NCBI GenBank assembly: GCA_029939535.1
Contig: JAOZST010000022.1
Coordinates: 1-31,222, forward strand
Source of the DNA: NBML01 sp029939535
Lineage (GTDB): Bacteria; Desulfobacterota; Desulfobacteria; Desulfobacterales; Desulfobacteraceae
Length of the DNA stretch: 31,222 nucleotides
Direction of reading: 5' to 3'
The position numbers and the translations under genes were made by a program. Below are positions 14,781 through 23,576 of the stretch, in pieces (within the stretch, counting starts at the first letter, position 1; each line of letters opens with the position of its first letter). The notes under the pieces are model-generated. The model was given only the letters and a program-made list of their open reading frames with translations. It was not told where the DNA came from and did no database searches.

Positions 14781-16189
14781 CAGATTTAATTGATACAGGT
14801 CATATTCCGGAATTTGCCGTTCTGGGCCACCCCAACGAAGGAAAATCTTCTGTTGTATCCACCCTGACCGAGGATGATCAGATCCGGGTCAGCCAGGTGC
14901 CTGGTGAAACAAGGGTCTCAAGGACCTATACCGTTAAAATTGATGGGAAAAAAATAATCAGGTTTGTGGATACTCCAGGATTCCAGACCCCCAGGCAGAC
15001 CCTTGCCTGGTTCAGGGAGTATATTGGTGATCAGGAAAAGATCCTGGATCAATTTATTGATACCTTTCAAAAAGACCCCTTTTTCGCGGATGAGTGCGAA
15101 CTATTGGCTCCCGTTGCCAGGGGTGCTGGAATCATTTATGTGGTGAACGGGTCCAGGCCGGTGAGAGATGATGATATTGCGGAAATGGAAATTTTAAGGC
15201 TTACGGGCAGACCCCGAATGGCCATCATCAATTCCAAGACCAGGGAAAAGGATTATACCCGTGAATGGAAACAGGAGTTTCGTAAATATTTTAATTCCAT
15301 CCGGGTTTTTAACTCCAATACAGCCAATTTCAAGGATCGTATTGGCATGCTTGAAAGCCTGAAATCCATTGACCAGGAGTGGGAAGACTCCATCTCAAAA
15401 GTGATACAGGCCTTTACTGACGAATGGCAAAAACGGAACCAGCTGGCCTCTGCCCATATCACCCATGCCCTGGAAAAAAGTCTGGGGTTTTTTGTATCGG
15501 AAAAACTTTCAGATCGTTCAGACCAGGCCCGGGTTCGGGAAAAATTAAATCAATCCTATCAAAAAAGTATCAGAAGGATTGAAAAGAAGATGTTTGGTCA
15601 GATTAGATCATTGTTTAAACACAATTTGTATGAATATCCCCTTCCCGAATATTCAATGCTACACCATGATTTATTTTCTAAAAAGACCTGGGAATTGCTG
15701 GGCCTGACCAAAAAGCAGCTGGCAGCTGCCGGAGCGGTTGTGGGCGGAACCATGGGTGTTGTGATAGATACTGCTGCGGCCGGTTTGACCTTTGGGGTGT
15801 TTACAGCCCTGGGAGGAGTTCTGGGCGCAGGGTCTGCCCTCATGGGCGGTAAAAAAATGGCCGGAAAATCCAGGTATGGTTTTACGCTTGGGGGTGACCG
15901 CCTCCAGGTGGGTCCCAATGAAAATCTGCAGTTTTTATATATCCTCATTGACAGGGCCCTGATCTATTATTCCCATATCATAAACAGGGCCCATGGCTGC
16001 AGGGACATGGGCCAGGGTGATAAAAATACCAGCCAGAAGATGGGAATATCCACGGGATTTTCCAGGGACCAGAGAAACGTGTGTGCCCGATTTTTCAAGT
16101 CAGCCAGGGGGAGATCCATCATCAGGGAAAAAAATGCCATACCTGAGTTTGAACTTCTGGTGGAATCTCTGCTGGATAAGATTGGTTAA
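14777..16189 (+). CDS. DUF3482 GTPase (Era/TrmE-like G domain)
   Basis: The protein has 470 aa and its ATG overlaps the previous stop (ATGA). Residues 10-180 form a G domain with a P-loop (GHPNEGKS, 17-24), a switch I Thr/Ser-rich segment and G3 (DTPG, 65-68). The expected (N/T)KxD G4 is degenerate: NSKT (152-155) follows the MAII strand and lacks Asp, so guanine specificity may be relaxed. Residues 200-300 are helical. Residues 315-360 are Gly/Ala-rich and hydrophobic (AAAGAVVGGTMGVV...), a likely membrane-inserting hairpin as in other DUF3482 and dynamin-related proteins. It pairs with the DUF2868 protein, presumably at the inner membrane. Confidence 0.88.
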   Translation: MTDLIDTGHIPEFAVLGHPNEGKSSVVSTLTEDDQIRVSQVPGETRVSRTYTVKIDGKKIIRFVDTPGFQTPRQTLAWFREYIGDQEKILDQFIDTFQKDPFFADECELLAPVARGAGIIYVVNGSRPVRDDDIAEMEILRLTGRPRMAIINSKTREKDYTREWKQEFRKYFNSIRVFNSNTANFKDRIGMLESLKSIDQEWEDSISKVIQAFTDEWQKRNQLASAHITHALEKSLGFFVSEKLSDRSDQARVREKLNQSYQKSIRRIEKKMFGQIRSLFKHNLYEYPLPEYSMLHHDLFSKKTWELLGLTKKQLAAAGAVVGGTMGVVIDTAAAGLTFGVFTALGGVLGAGSALMGGKKMAGKSRYGFTLGGDRLQVGPNENLQFLYILIDRALIYYSHIINRAHGCRDMGQGDKNTSQKMGISTGFSRDQRNVCARFFKSARGRSIIREKNAIPEFELLVESLLDKIG

Positions 16190-16201
16190 AAAGAGATCTG
16201 A

Positions 16202-16220
16202 TTTTTTCCATTGGAAAAAA
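16202..16220. repeat. AT-rich perfect inverted repeat after the GTPase gene
   Basis: TTTTTTCC (16202-16209) and GGAAAAAA (16213-16220) are separated by ATT. The stem has only two GC pairs and no U-run after it, so termination is doubtful. A second repeat, TTTGAAT (16267-16273) with ATTCAAA (16287-16293), lies just before the ribosome binding site of the next gene. No gene is seen in 16190-16308. Confidence 0.4.
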
Positions 16221-16308
16221 GTCTTGTGCAGGAACAGCAAATTTGCATATATTAAAATCTTATTATTTTGAATCCATTGTATTTAAATTCAAAGGGAGTT
16301 GACCTGAA

Positions 16309-18234
16309 ATGCTATCAAATCTTTTTCGTCCCATTCACATTGGAAATATGAATGTAAAGAACCGGCTTATGATGTCTGCCATGAGTATTAACTTTGGTGT
16401 GGATGACAATTGTCATGTCACAGACCAGCTCATTGAGTATTTTGTAGAGCGGGCCAAAGGTGGAGTGGGCATGATGCTGGTAGGGGGCGGCAGCGTTCAT
16501 CCAGGTGGTCAGGAATTGCCTGACCTTCCCCAGATGTATGATGATTCCTGTATCCCTTTTCTAAAAAAGATGGTTAGCCGGGTAAAAGAATATGACACTA
16601 AATTCGGTGTCCAGTTACTGCATGGTGGCCGCCAGTCCTATCTTCCTGAAAAGGTTGCTCCTTCACCCATTCCTGCCCCGGCTGTTGTTAAGGGCGAGGT
16701 CAGGGCCCTTGAGGTCAGGGAAATCAAAGAACTGGTTGCCTGTTTTGCCGATTCTGCCTGGCGGTGCCGGGAAGCGGGATTTGATTTCATTGAAATTCAC
16801 GGGGCCCACGGATATCTGATCAACCAGTTTATGGCTCCAAATTCTAATATAAGAACGGATGAATATGGCAGATCATTTGAGAACCGGACCCGTTTTTTAT
16901 TTGAGATTATAGAAGCAATTCAGCAAAGAGCAGGAAAAGATTTTCCAGTGGGCATCCGCATCAATGGAAACGACTATATTGAAAACGGCTGGGAACTCAA
17001 GGACACGGTTCGCCTTGCCCCTTTGCTGGAAAAGACAGGTGTGGTCTATCTTCATATCTCCGGCGGAGTTTATGGGTCAACGGAATTGACCATCCCGTCC
17101 ATGTACACACCCCATGGCTGTTTTGTCCACCTGGCCGATGCTGTAAAGAAAGTGGTGGATATCCCTGTTATCACCGTGGGCAGGATCAAAGATCCGAAAC
17201 ATGCTGAAAGGGTATTGGAAGAAGGCAAGGCTGACATGGTTTCCATGGGACGTTCTTTCCTGGCTGATCCCAATTATCCCCGCAAGGCCCAGAACGGTGA
17301 TCTGGATCAGATCAGACCCTGTGTGGGATGCTGTCTTGGCTGTATCCATGCTGTTCTTGCCAAGGAGCCGGGCTCCTGCGTGGTCAACCCGGATGTGGGA
17401 CGGGAATACAAACTCAGGGAAGAAAAAAAGCCGGCCCGGAAACTAAAAATTTTGGTGGTGGGAGCCGGGCCTGCAGGCATGGCCGCGGCCAGGATGTTTT
17501 CACTAAGGGGCCATGATACCCTGGTCTGCGAAAAGGAACCATCTTCGGGCGGGCTTCTGGCCCTTGCCTCAACCGCACCCGGCCGTGGAGAGCTGGATGA
17601 TATTTTGAATTTTTTCAGGCAGGAAATAATCCGTCTGAATATTGAAATTCGCTATGATACCCCTTTATCCGCCAAACTCCTGGATGAAGTCGATCCTGAC
17701 AAAGTGATTCTTGCCACAGGTTCCATGCCGGACATGCCCGTAATAAAGGGATTGTTCCAGACAGATATGGCATTGATCACAAATGTGGACCTGCTCAGGG
17801 GAAAGGAAAAAGCCGGGGAAAAGGTTGTGGTCCTTGGTGGCGGAATGACAGGTCTGATCACTGCAGATTTTCTGGCAGACCAGGGAAAAAAGGTTGTGGT
17901 CCTGAATCGGAAAAAGAGTTTTGCAGAAGAGATGTCCAGCAATGACCGGTATTATTTACGGGAACGCCTGAAAAAAGGAAAGGTCATGCTTTATAAAAAT
18001 GTGGCTGTCCAGTCCTTTAGCGATGACGGGGCCGTGTTCAAGTCCAGTGGAGAGACCATTACCCTGGAAGGGTTTGACACTGTGGTTATTTCCGAAAAAC
18101 AGCAATCCATAAGGGATGCTAAAAAGCTGGAAAAAAAAATCAGTGCCCAATTTCATTTTATCGGGGATGCCAAGTCCCCCCGGCATTTGATGTATTGTAT
18201 CAGTGAGGCTGAGGAAATTGCCAGATCTGTATAG
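16309..18234 (+). CDS. FMN/4Fe-4S/FAD oxidoreductase of the 2,4-dienoyl-CoA reductase / enoate reductase class
   Basis: The protein has 641 aa, full length for the family. The start is ATG with AGGGAG upstream. An OYE-type TIM barrel (1-335) binds FMN and carries the IHGAHGYLINQF motif (163-174). A Cys cluster (Cys338, Cys341, Cys345, Cys357 in CVGCCLGC...C) follows for a 4Fe-4S cluster. Next come a FAD-type Rossmann fold (GAGPAG, 385-390) and an NAD(P)H site (GGGMTG, 510-515). Electrons pass from NAD(P)H via FAD and Fe-S to FMN, which reduces an activated C=C bond. The substrate could be a dienoyl-CoA, an enoate, or another enone; motifs do not decide. Cys342 next to Cys341 is an unusual extra Cys. 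The stop lies one base before the assembly gap. Confidence 0.9.
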   Translation: MLSNLFRPIHIGNMNVKNRLMMSAMSINFGVDDNCHVTDQLIEYFVERAKGGVGMMLVGGGSVHPGGQELPDLPQMYDDSCIPFLKKMVSRVKEYDTKFGVQLLHGGRQSYLPEKVAPSPIPAPAVVKGEVRALEVREIKELVACFADSAWRCREAGFDFIEIHGAHGYLINQFMAPNSNIRTDEYGRSFENRTRFLFEIIEAIQQRAGKDFPVGIRINGNDYIENGWELKDTVRLAPLLEKTGVVYLHISGGVYGSTELTIPSMYTPHGCFVHLADAVKKVVDIPVITVGRIKDPKHAERVLEEGKADMVSMGRSFLADPNYPRKAQNGDLDQIRPCVGCCLGCIHAVLAKEPGSCVVNPDVGREYKLREEKKPARKLKILVVGAGPAGMAAARMFSLRGHDTLVCEKEPSSGGLLALASTAPGRGELDDILNFFRQEIIRLNIEIRYDTPLSAKLLDEVDPDKVILATGSMPDMPVIKGLFQTDMALITNVDLLRGKEKAGEKVVVLGGGMTGLITADFLADQGKKVVVLNRKKSFAEEMSSNDRYYLRERLKKGKVMLYKNVAVQSFSDDGAVFKSSGETITLEGFDTVVISEKQQSIRDAKKLEKKISAQFHFIGDAKSPRHLMYCISEAEEIARSV

Positions 18235-18235
18235 A

Positions 18236-18335
18236 NNNNNNNNNNNNNNNNNNNNNNNNNNNNNNNNNNNNNNNNNNNNNNNNNNNNNNNNNNNNNNNNN
18301 NNNNNNNNNNNNNNNNNNNNNNNNNNNNNNNNNNN
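18236..18335. other. Assembly gap of exactly 100 N
   Basis: A placeholder-length run of N joins two contigs. The true distance and any gene between the reductase and the enolase gene are unknown. Confidence 0.99.
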
Positions 18336-18341
18336 TATTCA

Positions 18342-18370
18342 AAGATCAGGGCAGACTACTAGTTGATCTT
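18342..18370 (-). terminator. Possible weak terminator after the enolase gene
   Basis: AAGATCA (18342-18348) and TGATCTT (18364-18370) form a 7-bp inverted repeat with a 15-nt loop, overlapping the stop of the minus-strand gene. Any U-run would lie in the assembly gap, so this is uncertain. Confidence 0.3.
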
Positions 18371-19472
18371 AGAAATGAATTTTATAGCGAGCCACTTTTT
18401 CTTCATCAATGGTTACGCCTATGCCTGGCCCTTCGGGTATTTGGATCTCTCCGTTTTCAATATCCATTAGATTTTTTACAACATCGTCAACATAACACCA
18501 GGGACCTTCCATTTCTGCTGCCGACAGAATATTGGGTGTTGACGTATAAAAATGGGCCTGGGCTGCCGTGCCGGGAGTTGTTTCAAGACACCCGCCTAAA
18601 AAACAGGGAATTCCTTTTTCTTCGCAGGCATGGGCAATTTTCTGAGAACGGTAAATACCCCCGCACTTGGGCAGTTTAATATTAATAACATCAGCTGCAG
18701 CCGCAGTAATCGCCCTTTCAGCATCATGAACCGTATACACACTTTCATCTAGGGCAATGGGTGTTTCAAGGTGATTGGCCAGCATGGCAAGTCCTTCAAG
18801 ATCCCAGTCAGGCAGGGGTTGTTCAATCCATTCCAAAGCAATTGGTTCCATTTTTTCAAGCACATTCAGGGCGGTTGTCCGGTCATATCCCTGGTTCGCA
18901 TCAACCCTGAGTTTGATCTCATTCCCAAGGGCGTTTCTGACAATCTTCACCCGTTCCAGATCTTTGTCAGGATCCAATCCTATTTTAATTTTTATTGTAT
19001 TAAATCCCTTTGCAGCCAACTTTTCGGCCATGGTGGCCGTCTGTTTAGGAGATCCGATCCCAACGGCCGCAGTGACCGGTATCGTTTTAACTTTTTTGCC
19101 CCCGGTTAAATTGTGGATAGAGGTTTCATTGGCCTGACCCACAAGGTCATAGGCTGCAAGGTCAATACCGCATTTGGCCATGAGATTAAAGGGGATGGCA
19201 AAATTCATTCTCTGGTGCAATAGTTCCATGTTCCGTGGGTCATAACCCTTGACTGCAGGGATGAGATAGGTTGTCAGTACATCATACAGGGATTTTTGAT
19301 CATAGCCATATACGGAATTAAAGGTGGTACACTCGCCCCAGCCGATTCTACCACTGTCATCGACCATACGAACCAGAACGTGGTTGCTGTGGGTCAGTGT
19401 TCCCAAGGCAATGGTAAACGGATGGTTAAGGGGTATCTTGATGGGTATGGCCTGGGCTGTAACGATTTTCAT
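18369..19472 (-). CDS. Enolase-superfamily enzyme, muconate cycloisomerase / N-acylamino-acid racemase / dipeptide epimerase subgroup
   Basis: The protein has 367 aa. The ATG follows AAGGT with 6 nt spacing. The N-terminal capping domain (1-125) and the barrel carry the complete active site of the MLE subgroup: KxK with Lys161 and Lys163 (IKIKIG), metal ligands Asp191 (DAN), Glu217 (EQP) and Asp242 (DES), and the opposite-face base Lys266 (KLPKCGG). Two lysines across the ring fit proton abstraction or 1,1-proton transfer alpha to a carboxylate, as in N-succinyl-amino-acid racemase, dipeptide epimerase, o-succinylbenzoate synthase or muconate cycloisomerase. It is the last gene of the TRAP operon (20-nt gap after dctM), so its substrate is probably what that transporter imports. 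Menaquinone synthesis (MenC) is unlikely in this context. Confidence 0.88.
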   Translation of the reverse strand: MKIVTAQAIPIKIPLNHPFTIALGTLTHSNHVLVRMVDDSGRIGWGECTTFNSVYGYDQKSLYDVLTTYLIPAVKGYDPRNMELLHQRMNFAIPFNLMAKCGIDLAAYDLVGQANETSIHNLTGGKKVKTIPVTAAVGIGSPKQTATMAEKLAAKGFNTIKIKIGLDPDKDLERVKIVRNALGNEIKLRVDANQGYDRTTALNVLEKMEPIALEWIEQPLPDWDLEGLAMLANHLETPIALDESVYTVHDAERAITAAAADVINIKLPKCGGIYRSQKIAHACEEKGIPCFLGGCLETTPGTAAQAHFYTSTPNILSAAEMEGPWCYVDDVVKNLMDIENGEIQIPEGPGIGVTIDEEKVARYKIHF

Positions 19473-19492
19473 TTAATACCTTTTATTATGTT

Positions 19493-20782
19493 TTATTTGA
19501 TAAAACCCAGCATCCCGGGCACCCACATGGTAATCGCCGGGATATAGATCACCAGGGCCAGAACAAAAAATTCCGCCAGGATAAACGGCCAGAGCGCCCT
19601 GACCAGTTCACCCAGTTTCAACTCTCCCACGATCATGCCCATGAACAGACAGGCTCCCATGGGGGGTGTCATAAGGGCAATATTAAGATTAACACACATC
19701 ATGATGCCAAAGTGGAGCGGATGGACCCCGAGATTGATGGCCAAAGGTGCCAGGATAGGGCCTAAAATAAGGAGGGCCGGACCAATATCCAAGAACATGC
19801 CCACCATGACCAGGAAAATATTGCACAGCAAAAGGATGATATATTTGTTATCGCTGATGGACATAAATATGTGGGCCACCATCTCCGGTATCTGCTCAAT
19901 GGCCAGAAACCAGGCAAGTACTGTTGCAGCAGACAAGAGCATGGTAATAACCCCCATGGTTACAGCGCTTTTAAAAAAAATAGAATAAAGATCCTTAAAT
20001 GTCAGGTTCCGATACACCACCAGTCCTACAAAAAGCGCAAACCCGACGGCAATGGCGGCAGCCTCTGTGGGCGTAAAAAATCCACCAAGAATACCGCCCA
20101 GAATAATAACCGGCATCATCAATGCCCACATGGCGCCTCTGGTTCTTTTTACGAGACGGGGAAAAGTGATTTTTTCCGGATTTGTAGGGTAATTACGTCG
20201 GCCTGCAATGATGCGTGTCAAAATCATCAATGCCACCCCGATCATGAGACCGGGAATAATTCCGGCTGCAAACAGGCCGGCTATGGAGACTTCCATAATG
20301 GATCCATACAGGACCATGATGATACTGGGTGGAATTATGGGGGCGATAATGGAAGAAGCCACGGTAACTGCCGTTGAAAAATCCCTTTCATACCCCTTTT
20401 GGGTCATGGCTGGGATGAAAATTCGTCCTAAAGCTGCCGTATCTGCCACTGCAGCACCGGAGATACCGCCAAAAATAATACTGGTAACAATATTTACCTG
20501 GGCCAGTCCGCCTTTTAAACGGCCAAAGAAAAGGTTTGCAAAATCCACAAGCCGACCCGTTAACCCCACTTTGTTCATGATATCTCCGGCCAGAAGAAAA
20601 AAGGGGAGTGCTAAAAAGGTAAAGCTGTCCATGGCTGAAAACATTCTCTGGGAAATCATGGAAAGAAAAATTGTATTATCCGTATATAAAAATCCGAATA
20701 AAGTGGTAAGGGCCACAACAATACCTACGGGAACGCCAATAATTGCAAGAAGGAAAAATAATGTCAGTATAATCCCGATCAT
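19493..20782 (-). CDS. dctM: TRAP transporter large permease
   Basis: The protein has 429 aa and about 12 hydrophobic segments. It is the membrane subunit that moves the substrate with a Na+ or H+ gradient. DctM signatures include PFFLLAGDIMN (60-70), the GGISGAAVADTAALGRI block (about 106-122) and the second-half repeat FTPTEAAAIAV. Its ATG overlaps the dctQ stop (ATGA at 20779-20782) and has GGAGAGAG upstream. Length and topology are complete. Confidence 0.95.
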   Translation of the reverse strand: MIGIILTLFFLLAIIGVPVGIVVALTTLFGFLYTDNTIFLSMISQRMFSAMDSFTFLALPFFLLAGDIMNKVGLTGRLVDFANLFFGRLKGGLAQVNIVTSIIFGGISGAAVADTAALGRIFIPAMTQKGYERDFSTAVTVASSIIAPIIPPSIIMVLYGSIMEVSIAGLFAAGIIPGLMIGVALMILTRIIAGRRNYPTNPEKITFPRLVKRTRGAMWALMMPVIILGGILGGFFTPTEAAAIAVGFALFVGLVVYRNLTFKDLYSIFFKSAVTMGVITMLLSAATVLAWFLAIEQIPEMVAHIFMSISDNKYIILLLCNIFLVMVGMFLDIGPALLILGPILAPLAINLGVHPLHFGIMMCVNLNIALMTPPMGACLFMGMIVGELKLGELVRALWPFILAEFFVLALVIYIPAITMWVPGMLGFIK

Positions 20783-21330
20783 GATCTCTCTCCCTTTGTA
20801 ATCTTTTCTTTAAGTTCTGAGTCGGATACAAACTCGGAAAATATTTTTTTAACGACATTTAAAGTAAGTTGTACCAGGGTCAATGCGGCAGCAACAGGTA
20901 CTGCTGCAAGTATCCATGCCATTGAAATCTGAAAGGTTGAAGCCATCATGATGTTGTTGACGGTCATACGGTACCCCTGCCACAACAGCACCACAAAAAA
21001 AACAGCCACAAGGATATCAACGATATAGTTCATTGATTTTACAACGATTAAAGGGGCAAAGCTGGCCAGGACTTCTACCTTGATGTGCTTGTCTTGGCGC
21101 AGTGCGATACTGACAGCAGTAAACCCCAGCCATACGAGCAGGTATCGGGCAACTTCTTCCGTCCACATGAAAGGGCTCTGCATAACATATCGGAAAAACA
21201 CACCCAGGATTGCAACCAGGGTCATGGCAGCAAAGCAGAATACACACAAGGCGCCACAAATTTTTTCAATGGCCAGACCCGCTTTTTCTGCCGTATCAAC
21301 AATCTGTTTTGCTCTGGAATATGGTTGCAT
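20779..21330 (-). CDS. dctQ: TRAP transporter small permease
   Basis: The protein has 183 aa and four hydrophobic helices (about 23-50, 62-80, 103-122, 140-160) with the family's WTEEVARYLLVWLGF motif (56-70). It forms the membrane complex with DctM and receives ligand from DctP. The ATG has AGGA about 10 nt upstream. A 111-nt spacer with a long inverted repeat separates it from dctP. Confidence 0.94.
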   Translation of the reverse strand: MQPYSRAKQIVDTAEKAGLAIEKICGALCVFCFAAMTLVAILGVFFRYVMQSPFMWTEEVARYLLVWLGFTAVSIALRQDKHIKVEVLASFAPLIVVKSMNYIVDILVAVFFVVLLWQGYRMTVNNIMMASTFQISMAWILAAVPVAAALTLVQLTLNVVKKIFSEFVSDSELKEKITKGERS

Positions 21331-21362
21331 ATCCTGTTTTCCTATTTGGGTTTAAAACCAGG

Positions 21363-21401
21363 GTCCTGGAAAGCCTATGTGACCACTAAACTCTCCAGGA
21401 C
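21363..21401. repeat. 8-bp inverted repeat between dctP and dctQ
   Basis: GTCCTGGA (21363-21370) and TCCAGGAC (21394-21401) can form a hairpin with a 23-nt loop in the operon mRNA, directly downstream of dctP. It probably stabilises the dctP message or lowers read-through so that the binding protein exceeds the permease (inference). Confidence 0.55.
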
Positions 21402-21441
21402 ATCAATTGATATATGAAATGATCAGCGAAATTTTAAGGGG

Positions 21442-22485
21442 TTAATAGCCCAGCTTTTTTTCCGCATCAGCAACAGCCTTTAGCATATCATCCACCCATT
21501 TAGGTTCCATTTGTTTTTTTAACCATTCAAGACAAACAGGCCCGGCAAGTTTTTGAAGGGCAGCAACCTCTTTACCCGTAAGGGCGGTAACCTTCATGCC
21601 GTCCTTTGCCAGCTGCGTCAGAGATTCCTGTTCCCTTAAAAGTGCCATGCTTCTGGTTGACATCCGTCCCGCCTTGACGGCGTCCCTTAAAATACCCTTA
21701 TCTGCGGTTGACAGGCCGTCATACCAGGTTTTGTTGCACAGCCACAGCTGATAGCCGAACTGGGAATTTGCAAGGGATATATACTTCTGGACTTCATACA
21801 TTTTAAATACTGACACAACAAAGGCAGCATTTGTCTGACCATCTACCACGCCTGTCTGGAGTGAGGTATAGGTCTCGGGCCAGGGAATGGGGACTGCACT
21901 TGCACCAAGGGCTTTGAACATGGATGCCTGTAAAGATCCCATTGCCCTGAATTTAATATTTTTAAAATCTTCAGGTTTCCGGACGGGGCGTTTGTTGTTG
22001 GTAATGGCTAAAAAACCTGAATCAACAATGGCCAGGGCCTTAATGTTTGTTTTCTTAGTAAATGCATCCAGAAGTTTTTGCCCATAGGGGCCATCAACCA
22101 CTTCCCATGCCACGGCATCATTTTTAAAAATATAGGGAGCCATCATAACCTGGGCTGGTGGAAATATACGCGACAACGTCACCATGGAGGCTGAGGTCAT
22201 TTGGATAGCGTTACTCCTCAGCGCCTGGAGGATATCAGCCTCTTTGCCGAGTGTCCCGGAGGGAAAGATTTTTACCTTTAAACGCCCCCCACTGCCCTTT
22301 TCCATCAAGTGGGCAAAATTTACCACACCTGTGGTATAGGCTGCCTTATGTGGATTTGGTTTGCCAAGATAAGCAAAACTGATCGGTTTTTCCGCACCAA
22401 ATGCAGATCCCCCAAAAATCAGGCCCATGGAAAAAAACAGCGATACACTTAAAAATACCAGGAACGTCATACTTTTTTTCATCAT
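21442..22485 (-). CDS. dctP: TRAP transporter periplasmic binding protein (DctP family)
   Basis: The protein has 347 aa with a signal peptide: MMKKS, a hydrophobic core, and cleavage near residue 31 (SAFGA|EKP). The family's ligand segment is present: the IKFRAMGS stretch with the carboxylate-binding Arg, then WPETYTSLQTGVVDGQTN. An excellent GGAGG lies 5 nt before the first ATG and 8 nt before a second adjacent ATG, so either may be used. The Arg predicts an organic acid ligand. The operon order regulator-P-Q-M-enolase suggests a carboxylate that the enolase-fold enzyme then processes. Confidence 0.94.
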   Translation of the reverse strand: MMKKSMTFLVFLSVSLFFSMGLIFGGSAFGAEKPISFAYLGKPNPHKAAYTTGVVNFAHLMEKGSGGRLKVKIFPSGTLGKEADILQALRSNAIQMTSASMVTLSRIFPPAQVMMAPYIFKNDAVAWEVVDGPYGQKLLDAFTKKTNIKALAIVDSGFLAITNNKRPVRKPEDFKNIKFRAMGSLQASMFKALGASAVPIPWPETYTSLQTGVVDGQTNAAFVVSVFKMYEVQKYISLANSQFGYQLWLCNKTWYDGLSTADKGILRDAVKAGRMSTRSMALLREQESLTQLAKDGMKVTALTGKEVAALQKLAGPVCLEWLKKQMEPKWVDDMLKAVADAEKKLGY

Positions 22486-22561
22486 ACCATCCTCCTTTTG
22501 TTAAAATAAATTTTTCACATTAAGCAACAGGGGTTTGAAAACCGCCTTAAACTCGCTTGCA

Positions 22562-22627
22562 AAAATATTACCCTGACGTTTCATAAAATATTACCCCTCA
22601 TGATTTTTGTAACGTTAGGGATTACAA
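22562..22627. promoter_or_regulatory. Control region of dctP with direct and inverted repeats
   Basis: The 12-mer AAAATATTACCC occurs at 22562-22573 and 22585-22596, 23 bp apart. An inverted repeat, TTGTAA (22607-22612) and TTACAA (22622-22627), encloses TAACGTTAG (22610-22618). This 9-mer differs by one base from a repeated word in the regulator's own promoter (23424 and 23440). These are candidate operators for the FadR-type protein. Confidence 0.5.
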
Positions 22628-22631
22628 TCGT

Positions 22632-23372
22632 CTATAAATCATGAATGTTAATGACATCTTTTTTTGTATTTCGTTCAATGATTTCAGCCAGGGTTTTAAA
22701 ATGGGTAATCATTAACTGCCTGGCCTCCTGCTTTTGTCCATTCAGCATGAATTCATAAAATTTTTTATTATACTCAAGGTCACCTCTGGCATCTTCCAGG
22801 GTCATGGGAACCTTGGATAATACGTCCAGGAAAACCGCAACAAGGGCGCTCATAACTGCGCTGATCAAGCGGTTGTGGCAGGCGTTGGCAATCAGGCAGT
22901 GAAAATAAATGCCTTTGGCCTGATCTGGTTTCCCCTTGTTGATGGCCGCTTCAACCTCTTTAATATTTGTTCTCATTGCTTCCAGGTCTTTTTTTGTCCT
23001 TTGCTCTACTGCCATGGCAACCAGCTCAGGTTCCAGAATTTGCCTGAACTGGACCATCTCTTCCGGTGTCAATCCACCGAACTGATAAAAATTATTCATC
23101 ACCTGCCCAATTTTATTGAAACCGGGCTGTGCTACAAAACTGCCGCCATAGATGCCCCTGCGTTTTTCGATTAAGCCCTCTGACGCCATTTCATGAAGTG
23201 CCTCGCGTATGGTAACTTTGCTAACTTTTAATTGTTCAACAAGCTGGGTTTCCGAAGGGAGTCTGTCACCAGGTTTAAATTCCCCTTTAAGAATCGCCTG
23301 CTTGAGCACCTCTTTAACCTGGTTTGACAACTTTTCTTTTCGAAAAAAAACATCTTGAAACGATTCATTCAT
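22632..23372 (-). CDS. FadR-subfamily GntR transcriptional regulator (FCD domain)
   Basis: The protein has 246 aa. The N-terminal winged helix includes LKGEFKPGDRLPSETQLVEQL and VSKVTIREALHEMASEGLIEKRRG (about 29-75). The C-terminal FCD domain (100-235) has the metal/effector residues of the family around FHCLIANACHN (157-167). FCD regulators usually repress and are released by a small carboxylate. It lies upstream of dctPQM in the same direction and is divergent from the M20 gene, so it probably controls both. It is a full-length paralogue of the regulator at 30287. Confidence 0.92.
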   Translation of the reverse strand: MNESFQDVFFRKEKLSNQVKEVLKQAILKGEFKPGDRLPSETQLVEQLKVSKVTIREALHEMASEGLIEKRRGIYGGSFVAQPGFNKIGQVMNNFYQFGGLTPEEMVQFRQILEPELVAMAVEQRTKKDLEAMRTNIKEVEAAINKGKPDQAKGIYFHCLIANACHNRLISAVMSALVAVFLDVLSKVPMTLEDARGDLEYNKKFYEFMLNGQKQEARQLMITHFKTLAEIIERNTKKDVINIHDL

Positions 23373-23422
23373 GGTTTATCCTGTTGCAACTCTTGCAAAA
23401 AATCAAAAATCAATCTATTGTA

Positions 23423-23449
23423 ATAACATTAGTTGTTTATAACATTAGT
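23423..23449. promoter_or_regulatory. Operator-like direct repeats between the regulator and M20 genes
   Basis: ATAACATTAGT occurs at 23423-23433 and 23439-23449, 16 bp apart, in the divergent spacer (23373-23576). A third, near-identical core (TAACGTTAG) is in front of dctP. The placement fits autoregulation plus control of both flanking promoters. Confidence 0.55.
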
Positions 23450-23576
23450 ATTTTTTCAAAATCAAGAACAATTTTATAAAATCACCCTGAGGTTTCTGCT
23501 GGATATGAACACCGCTTTACCATATAAGAACCCTGTCCAGGCATTTTAAAACAATTACTATAAAAGGTGCGTGCCC

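Noticed and set aside
16202..16220. Terminator after the DUF3482 gene
   Set aside because: The hairpin is almost all A-T and has no U-run after it, so termination cannot be supported.
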